In this document: positions 31,751 through 36,341 of the stretch, one piece after another
Numbering within the stretch: the stretch's first letter is position 1
Layout: every line of letters starts with the position of its first letter
Assembly (NCBI GenBank): GCA_910588455.1
Contig: CAJUPG010000010.1
Location: 1 to 36,341, forward strand
From: an uncultured Oscillospiraceae bacterium
GTDB taxonomy: Bacteria > Bacillota > Clostridia > Oscillospirales > Oscillospiraceae
DNA: 36,341 nucleotides
Direction of reading: 5' to 3'
Notes under the pieces: generated by a model
Told to the model about the DNA's origin: nothing
Database searches by the model: none
What the model saw: only the letters and a program-made list of their open reading frames with translations
Position numbers and translations under genes: made by a program

Positions 31751-32725
31751 ATGGACGAAGAAAAAACCTTTGGCGCGTATATCCGCAGAAAGCGGCTGGA
31801 GGCGGGATTAACCCAGAAGGATTTGGCGGTGCGGCTGTTCCTTACGGAATCCAGCGTGAGCAAGTGGGAGCGGAACCTGTCCTATCCGGATGTGTCTCTG
31901 GTGCCCGCCATCTGCCGGGAGCTGCACATTTCAGAGCACGAATTTTTCACCGCCTGCGACGACGACCAGAAGCACGCCCAGGAGCGTACGGCGGCGGTGC
32001 GGCGGGCTGTCGGGTCCGCCCTGCGGCGGCTCTGTCTGGCGGGCTACGCCATTGCCGTGCCGGTTTGCCTGATTGTGGATTGGGTCGTATTCCGCAGCCT
32101 GGACTGGTTCTGGATCGTACTGGCGGGGATGGCCCTGGCCTTCTGCTTTACCAACCTGCCCTGGCTCATCCGCCGGGAACGCATTTCCATCAGCCTGGGA
32201 GCTGCGTCGGTCTGTCTGCTGCTGCTCCTGCTGGCCTGCTGGCACTACGCCGGGGGCCATTGGCTGATGGCCGGGCTGGCCATCACGGCGGCCAGTCTGG
32301 CTCTGCCCTGGAGCTGGCGGGCGGCCTGGCGGCACTACGGAAAGCACGCCGTGCCCCTGTGCGTGGCCCTTGCCTCCGGGTGGGTGTTCCTGCTGCTGGC
32401 GGTGATCCGGGCCTTTACAGGCGGGGACTGGCTGCTGCGGGCGGGGTACCCTCTGGCGGCGCTGGGGGTGGTTTTTCTGTGGGCCTGCTACGGCTGTCTG
32501 CGCTGGGTCCCCGGCGGGGCCTGGGCGAAGGCCGGGGCCGTCCTAGTGCTTGCGGCCCTGGCTGTGCCGGCCTTTAACGGCCTGTGCGCGTTTTTGCTGC
32601 CGGAGTATCATACGGGGAACATCCCCTGGCTGAACCGGCTCGTCTTTTTGGCGACTCTGGCGGCGGGCCTGGTCCTGCTGGCGGTGGGCGGCGCTCAAAA
32701 AATGCAAAAAAACCGGCCTGAATGA
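31751..32725 (+). CDS. XRE-family DNA-binding protein fused to polytopic membrane domain
   Basis: 324 residues. The N-terminal Cro/C1-type helix-turn-helix (about 5-62: FGAYIRRKRLEAGLTQKDLAVRLFLTESSVSKWERNLSYPD) is followed by a short linker. The rest (about 90-315) is very hydrophobic, with seven or eight predicted membrane helices. Membrane-tethered XRE regulators of this layout are common in Clostridia, and their signals are mostly unknown. The start ATG follows GGAGGTG. The stop codon lies in the loop of its own terminator. A perfect palindrome upstream of the promoter is a candidate binding site. Confidence 0.87.
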   Translation: MDEEKTFGAYIRRKRLEAGLTQKDLAVRLFLTESSVSKWERNLSYPDVSLVPAICRELHISEHEFFTACDDDQKHAQERTAAVRRAVGSALRRLCLAGYAIAVPVCLIVDWVVFRSLDWFWIVLAGMALAFCFTNLPWLIRRERISISLGAASVCLLLLLLACWHYAGGHWLMAGLAITAASLALPWSWRAAWRHYGKHAVPLCVALASGWVFLLLAVIRAFTGGDWLLRAGYPLAALGVVFLWACYGCLRWVPGGAWAKAGAVLVLAALAVPAFNGLCAFLLPEYHTGNIPWLNRLVFLATLAAGLVLLAVGGAQKMQKNRPE

Positions 32726-32745
32726 AAATCAGGCCGGTTTTCTGA
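32709..32745 (+). terminator. Intrinsic terminator overlapping the end of the XRE gene
   Basis: A 13-bp stem (AAAACCGGCCTGA at 32709-32721, TCAGGCCGGTTTT at 32729-32741) has a 7-nt loop that contains the TGA stop. The final T-run TTTTC is part of the stem. Confidence 0.85.
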
Positions 32746-32790
32746 TATGCTTTGCTTGCAGAAGCGTTATTGGAAGGAGAGGGAACAACC

Positions 32791-33909
32791 GTGAAAAAAA
32801 TAATTTTGCTGCTTCTTGCCTTATTGCTCTGTACTGCGTGCAGTCAGACTCCTGCAATTCCAGAAGAACCTCCTCTGGAATCAGCATCTGATGCAGCAGA
32901 ACAAGCGCCAGCTTTCCCAGAGACCGAGGACCATATCCTCCTGACCCTGGAGGCCCCTCTGGCGGACGGGCGAACACTGATGCTGGAGGCATTTGGCAGG
33001 CAGATCGACGAGTACAACTGGGGCGTCCGGGAGGTGCGGGTCTACGACGGGCAGGACCTGCTGCAAACGGTTTTTGCCAGAGAGGCCATTGCGCTAGAGT
33101 GGGATTATGGCAGCGTTCTGGCCGAGGACTTCTACGACTACACCACCTGCTGGCGCCCGGAAGAAACTATGAAGGTTTTGGACTTAAACTTTGACGGAAA
33201 CACGGACTTCGGCCTTTTTGGCTGGTCCCCCAACAACACCATTCCCTACTATTACTGGCAATGGAACGGCGAACAGTATCAATTCGCCTTCACCCTCCAA
33301 GACGTGGAGGTCCACCCAGAAACCGGGGAGGTGTCGTCCTGGTATAAAGTGGAGGGCGGAATTCTGTACCAAGAGGATTACTACCGGCCCGATGAGGAGG
33401 GAAATCTCTACTTGGTCCGGCAGGAACGGGAGCGCTATGACTTCCCGAATCTGGACGCCGACCGGGGCGGGGCCCTTGAGACCTGGGTTCCCCGAGAGGG
33501 CGTTGTCATCCGCCCATGCCCCGCCGGGCTGGACGAGGACAAGCTGGTTTTGATTCGCCGTGAGATTCCCGTCTATGAAGTTCACGCCGACAACACCGTC
33601 TCCCACTTCACGGAGATTTGGGAGTTGAGAGACGGGCATCTGCAAATGACCAGCCGGAATGCGTATGTCTATGACGAATGCGCCCTTGTCAAAAGACCAG
33701 AATCCGCAGGGCGAAGGCCAGAGTCATGGCCAGCATCCCCAGACTGGCGATGTGGTCCAGGGCCAGCCCGCGGCGGCGCATCCAGGCGCTGTGCCTGGGG
33801 TGGGGCGGCAGGGGGAGCTCTGCCGTTTCCCAATTCAGCTCCGAATCCAGGACCGGCATTTCTCCCCGGGCGTGCTCCAGCTGGCGGCGGTACTGGGTCA
33901 GGTCGATAA
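32791..33909 (+). CDS. Putative lipoprotein, reading frame overruns into antisense of the next gene
   Basis: 372 residues from the GTG at 32791, 12 nt after a GGAGAGGG site; a longer start would run into the XRE terminator. The N-terminus is a lipoprotein signal (KKIILLLLALLLCTAC, lipid-bearing Cys17), followed by a Pro/Glu linker and a beta-rich domain with LDLNFDGNTDFGLFGW (about 131-146), similar to the calcium-loop-like DxNxDG repeat in clostridial lipoproteins. A plausible natural end is near residue 302 (YVYDECALVK). The last 70 residues are low-complexity Pro/Gly/Arg/Ala and are the antisense of the minus-strand gene at 33689-33931, so the original stop codon was probably lost or the genes were pushed together by a deletion. 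Confidence 0.7.
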   Translation: MKKIILLLLALLLCTACSQTPAIPEEPPLESASDAAEQAPAFPETEDHILLTLEAPLADGRTLMLEAFGRQIDEYNWGVREVRVYDGQDLLQTVFAREAIALEWDYGSVLAEDFYDYTTCWRPEETMKVLDLNFDGNTDFGLFGWSPNNTIPYYYWQWNGEQYQFAFTLQDVEVHPETGEVSSWYKVEGGILYQEDYYRPDEEGNLYLVRQERERYDFPNLDADRGGALETWVPREGVVIRPCPAGLDEDKLVLIRREIPVYEVHADNTVSHFTEIWELRDGHLQMTSRNAYVYDECALVKRPESAGRRPESWPASPDWRCGPGPARGGASRRCAWGGAAGGALPFPNSAPNPGPAFLPGRAPAGGGTGSGR

Positions 33910-33931
33910 TTTTTGCGGTTGTCGTTGTCAT
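33689..33931 (-). CDS. Small membrane protein behind an SOS-type promoter (80 aa)
   Basis: 80 residues from the ATG at 33931; the ribosome site is weak (GGGTGG). A soluble, acidic/proline-containing N-terminal part (about 1-52, with IIDLTQYRRQLEHARGEMP) is followed by a basic stretch (RMRRRG-like WMRRRGLALD) and one C-terminal membrane helix (about 58-80, ASLGMLAMTLAFALRILVF). The topology suggests a tail-anchored protein with the N-terminus in the cytoplasm. The promoter is near consensus and carries LexA-box-like sites, so DNA-damage induction is likely. Small single-span proteins are the usual form of SOS division inhibitors (YneA, SidA, DidA), but no sequence similarity to them is seen. 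The gene is overlapped by the lipoprotein frame on the other strand. Confidence 0.7.
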   Translation of the reverse strand: MTTTTAKIIDLTQYRRQLEHARGEMPVLDSELNWETAELPLPPHPRHSAWMRRRGLALDHIASLGMLAMTLAFALRILVF

Positions 33932-34007
33932 TTGGGATCCACCCTTTCTGTTTTGTTTTCTATAGGATAGCAGAACTGCGGTCCCAAAAAACGGACTGCA
34001 TTTTACA

Positions 34008-34055
34008 AAACGGATGTTCTACCCAAATCATACAACGAACGTTCTAATTTGTCAA
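34008..34055 (-). promoter_or_regulatory. Consensus promoter with two LexA-like boxes
   Basis: On the minus strand TTGACA (34050-34055) and TATGAT (34027-34032) have a 17-bp spacer. Within the spacer lies GAACGTTCGTTG (34033-34044) and just after the -10 lies GAACATCCGTTT (34008-34019). Both fit the core GAAC-N4-GTT of the Bacillus/Clostridia SOS box, the same core seen at lexA in this window. A weaker third site, GGACCGCAGTTC, is at 33973-33984. Confidence 0.7.
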
Positions 34056-34078
34056 GAGGTTTTTAAAAATTTTTCCCA

Positions 34079-34612
34079 TCAGCTTCCATAGGGCGCGTCC
34101 TCCCACAAAACGGCCTCCCCCGCCTCCAAGGATTGTCCCGCCCATAAAATCCTCTGGTTGTCTGAGCCGCGAAAATGCAGGCGCAAATTTTTCCGGGCCT
34201 CCACGAAGGGCCCGTCCACCAGGACGTCCAGGCCGGACAACAGCGCCCGGGCTGTGTCTCCGTCCCCCACCCTGCCCTGGGCCAGGTCCTCAAACAGATA
34301 CCCGGTGTAGCACCAGATGGTTTTTTCCGGAAAGCGCGTACGGACCTGCCGGACCACCTCCAGGACCTGGGGCTGGTTGTCCGGGTGGAAGGGTTCCCCG
34401 CCCAGCAGGGAAAGACCCCGGATGTGGTCCGGGGCCAGGGCGGCCAGAAGCTCGTCCAGGGTCTTTTGCGTAAAAGGCCTGCCATACTGAAAATCCCAGG
34501 TTTCGGGGTTGAAGCAGCCGGGACAGCGGTGGGTGCAGCCGGACACAAACAGAGAAACCCGTACGCCGGGGCCGTTGGCAATGTCGGTTTTTTTCAGGTC
34601 TGCGTAAAACAT
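34079..34612 (-). CDS. nrdG: Anaerobic ribonucleotide reductase activating protein
   Basis: 177 residues, normal for NrdG. This radical-SAM enzyme makes the glycyl radical on NrdD so that ribonucleoside triphosphates can be reduced without oxygen. The iron-sulfur cluster motif is Cys26-x3-Cys30-x2-Cys33 (CTHRCPGC), with the N-terminal MFYADLKKTDIANGPGVRVSLFVSGC and LSLLGGEPFHPDN typical of the family. The ATG follows AAAGGAG. No nrdD gene lies on either side, whereas the two are usually adjacent. It has its own promoter at 34721-34749. Confidence 0.93.
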   Translation of the reverse strand: MFYADLKKTDIANGPGVRVSLFVSGCTHRCPGCFNPETWDFQYGRPFTQKTLDELLAALAPDHIRGLSLLGGEPFHPDNQPQVLEVVRQVRTRFPEKTIWCYTGYLFEDLAQGRVGDGDTARALLSGLDVLVDGPFVEARKNLRLHFRGSDNQRILWAGQSLEAGEAVLWEDAPYGS

Positions 34613-34702
34613 AGAAGGCTCCTTTAAAATTATGGTAGAGGCTTTGTGGTTTCAACATCGCGGCTTTGCGGAAGCTGCATATCCTCTGCTGTAAAATCCT
34701 CA

Positions 34703-34749
34703 GCCTGTGTGTTCCAGTTTAGCATAGCATGGTTTTGACACAGGCGCAA
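34703..34749 (-). promoter_or_regulatory. nrdG promoter bracketed by an inverted repeat
   Basis: Minus-strand TTGCGC (34744-34749) and TATGCT (34721-34726) are 17 bp apart. Perfect 8-bp arms GCCTGTGT (34703-34710) and ACACAGGC (34738-34745) flank the promoter core, 27 bp apart, and may be paired operator half-sites. Confidence 0.55.
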
Positions 34750-34810
34750 GCAGAAAAATGAAACAGAAGATAACCGTAAGGAAGCACAAAGCTAAGATAT
34801 ATTGCTTGTA

Positions 34811-34853
34811 TGCAAAAAAGAGCCTCGATACACCCATCAGGGTCTTTTTTGCA
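34811..34853. terminator. Hairpin with T-runs on both strands
   Basis: Arms TGCAAAAAAGA and TCTTTTTTGCA (11 bp) with an inner CCT/AGG, one mismatch and a 13-nt loop form a symmetrical structure. No gene reads into it closely from either side, so it may insulate the divergent genes. Confidence 0.55.
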
Positions 34854-34856
34854 GGC

Positions 34857-34915
34857 TTGCTTTTTTTCAAAAGGAGAGTATAATAAGGTCAAACAGGGGG
34901 TGTCTTGTCACCCTC
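34857..34915 (+). promoter_or_regulatory. Promoter and leader hairpin of the nicotinate phosphoribosyltransferase gene
   Basis: TTGCTT (34857-34862) and TATAAT (34879-34884) have a 16-bp spacer. The transcript would begin near 34891 and fold at once into GGGGGTG (34896-34902) with CACCCTC (34909-34915). The hairpin ends 5 nt before the AAGGAGG ribosome site and does not cover it. Confidence 0.6.
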
Positions 34916-34938
34916 GCAATAAGGAGGCATTCACCGGG

Positions 34939-36341
34939 ATGAAAGAGAGAACCAATTTGACCATGCTCTGCGACTACTACGAGCTGACCATGGGCAACGG
35001 CTATTTCCAGACCGGTCTGAGCGACCGGATATGCTACTTCGATATTTTTTTCCGCTCGGTTCCCGACAAGGGGGGCTTCGCCATCGCCGCCGGTCTGGCC
35101 CAGGTCATTGAATATATCAAAAAGCTCCGCTTTGATGAGGACGATCTGGAATATTTACGCACAAAGGGCTGCTTTGCGGAGGAGTTTCTGACCTATCTGC
35201 GGGACTTCAAATTCACCGGCGACATCTGGGCCATGCCCGAAGGCACCCCCATTTTCCCCGGCGAACCCATCATGACCGTCCGGGCCCCCGCCATCCAGGC
35301 CCAGTTTATCGAGACGTTTTTGCTTCTGTGCCTGAACCACCAGTGCCTCATTGCCACCAAATCAAACCGGATTGTCCGGGCCGCCGAAGGCCGCCCTGTG
35401 GCGGAGTTCGGCTCCCGCCGGGCCCACGGGCCGGACGGCGCGGTGTTAGGCGCCCGGGCCAGTTATATTGCCGGCTGTTCCGCCACCGCCTGCACCCTGG
35501 CCGACCAGCGCTACGGCTCCCCCGCCACCGGCACCATGGCCCACTCCTGGGTGCAGATGTTCCCCGACGAGTACACGGCCTTTAAAACCTACTGTGAGCT
35601 CTATCCCACCAACGCCACCCTGTTGGTGGACACCTACAATGTGCTCCACTCCGGCATACCCAACGCCATCCGGGTCTTTCAGGAGGTGCTGCTGCCCAAG
35701 GGGATTACCAAGTGTGCCGTCCGCCTGGACAGCGGAGATCTGACCTACCTGTCCCAGCGGGCCCGGCATATGCTGGATGAGGCGGGGCTCACCGAATGCA
35801 AAATTGTGGCCTCCAACGCTCTGGACGAATATATCATTCGGGACCTGGTCCGCCAGGGGGCCCGGATTGACTCCTTCGGCGTGGGCGAGCGGCTGATTAC
35901 CTCCCGCAGCGAACCGGTTTTCGGCGGGGTGTACAAGCTGTCCGCCATTGAGGACAGTCAGGGGACGATTATTCCCAAAATCAAAATCAGCGAGAACGCC
36001 GCCAAGATCACCACCCCCCACTTCAAAAAAGTGTATCGCATTTTCTCGAAGGATACCGGCAAGGCTGAGGCGGACCTGATCTGCGTACACGACGAGGAGA
36101 TCGACTTCACCAAGCCCCTGGAGCTGTTCGACCCCAACGCCACCTGGAAACGGAAGGTCTTTACAGACATTGAGGCCAAGGAGCTTCTGGTGCCCATCTT
36201 CCGGAACGGCGAGCTGGTGTATGAGATTCCCGACCTGCAATCCAGCCGGGCCTACTGCCAGCGGCAGGTGGACTCCCTCTGGGACGAAGTCAAGCGCTTT
36301 GAAAACCCCCACAACTACTATGTGGACCTGTCCCAGAAGCT
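34939..36341 (+). CDS. pncB: Nicotinate phosphoribosyltransferase (3' end beyond window)
   Basis: 467 codons are visible and the frame is still open at the window edge; the family is usually about 480-490 residues, so little is missing. The enzyme joins nicotinate to PRPP to make nicotinate mononucleotide, the first step of NAD salvage. Motifs include MLCDYYELTMGNGYF and CYFDIFFRSVPDKGGFAIAAGL near the N-terminus, AEFGSRRAHGPDGA (PRPP/substrate site), TGTMAHSWVQMF with the phosphorylated His, VDTYNVL and VRLDSGDLTYLS. The ATG at 34939 follows AAGGAGG by 11 nt. The start and promoter are clear. Confidence 0.93.
   Translation, partial: MKERTNLTMLCDYYELTMGNGYFQTGLSDRICYFDIFFRSVPDKGGFAIAAGLAQVIEYIKKLRFDEDDLEYLRTKGCFAEEFLTYLRDFKFTGDIWAMPEGTPIFPGEPIMTVRAPAIQAQFIETFLLLCLNHQCLIATKSNRIVRAAEGRPVAEFGSRRAHGPDGAVLGARASYIAGCSATACTLADQRYGSPATGTMAHSWVQMFPDEYTAFKTYCELYPTNATLLVDTYNVLHSGIPNAIRVFQEVLLPKGITKCAVRLDSGDLTYLSQRARHMLDEAGLTECKIVASNALDEYIIRDLVRQGARIDSFGVGERLITSRSEPVFGGVYKLSAIEDSQGTIIPKIKISENAAKITTPHFKKVYRIFSKDTGKAEADLICVHDEEIDFTKPLELFDPNATWKRKVFTDIEAKELLVPIFRNGELVYEIPDLQSSRAYCQRQVDSLWDEVKRFENPHNYYVDLSQK

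Larger units (their letters stand above)
34613..34938. other. 326-bp intergenic region between nrdG and the phosphoribosyltransferase gene
   Basis: This divergent region has no gene that I can support. It holds the nrdG promoter and about 105 nt leader (34613-34749), an AT-rich stretch (34750-34810), a 14-bp hairpin with T-runs on both sides (34811-34853), and the plus-strand promoter and leader hairpin of the phosphoribosyltransferase gene (34857-34938). Confidence 0.7.

Noticed and set aside
34885..34938. NAD-sensing riboswitch before the phosphoribosyltransferase gene
   Set aside because: Only a simple 7-bp hairpin is visible; there is no recognisable conserved aptamer core.

Overview
The window is a GC-rich, densely coded stretch of a Gram-positive, anaerobic, endospore-forming Clostridia chromosome, most likely Oscillospiraceae (Flavonifractor/Pseudoflavonifractor-like). 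Pointers are a spoIIP gene, RNase Y, a LexA with a Bacillus-type operator, two S-layer-homology (SLH) proteins, an oxygen-sensitive NrdG, the type-3 prolyl-tRNA synthetase common in Clostridia, AGGAGG ribosome sites, frequent TTG/GTG starts and clean sigma-A promoters (17-bp spacers). I saw no phage, transposase, CRISPR, tRNA or rRNA. The family-level placement is inference.

Layout. 1-2.8 kb: tail of an unidentified gene, a flavodoxin-fold oxidoreductase and proS with its own promoter. 2.8-4.7 kb (minus): three coupled envelope genes, namely an SLH protein, a 53-residue Cys-rich membrane peptide and a membrane-anchored protein. 4.8-6.05 kb (minus): lexA with an SOS box over its -35, followed by a terminator hairpin that also holds the ribosome site of a PF06541 membrane protein. 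6.2-10.4 kb (plus): marR plus a heterodimeric ABC exporter, with a palindrome at the marR start point. 10.5-16.3 kb (minus): rny, dusB, then an ECF sigma factor, its zinc anti-sigma factor and an SLH/triple-CAP secreted protein, the last three joined by 4-bp overlaps. 16.6-21.8 kb (minus): a tight six-gene operon (PF06541 protein, DUF1836, DegV, PrmA, metallophosphoesterase, DUF2156 acyltransferase), divergent from ilvE.

22-24.4 kb (plus): ilvE and spoIIP. 24.5-31.7 kb (plus): a five-gene operon of YmdB, YhaO-like nuclease, YhaN-like ATPase, RqcP-like S4 protein and a 927-residue Sel1-repeat protein with an N-terminal zinc ribbon. 31.7-33.9 kb: an XRE regulator with a polytopic membrane domain and a lipoprotein. 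33.7-34.7 kb (minus): nrdG and then a small C-terminally anchored membrane protein whose near-consensus promoter carries LexA-like boxes. 34.9 kb to the end: a nicotinate phosphoribosyltransferase cut by the window edge.

The most interesting points are the SOS-type promoter in front of the 80-residue membrane protein, the sigma/anti-sigma/CAP operon with one degenerate CAP domain, the giant cysteine-patterned Sel1 protein in a repair and ribosome-rescue operon, and the lexA terminator that overlaps the next gene's ribosome site. All family calls were made by reading motifs; no database search was run.
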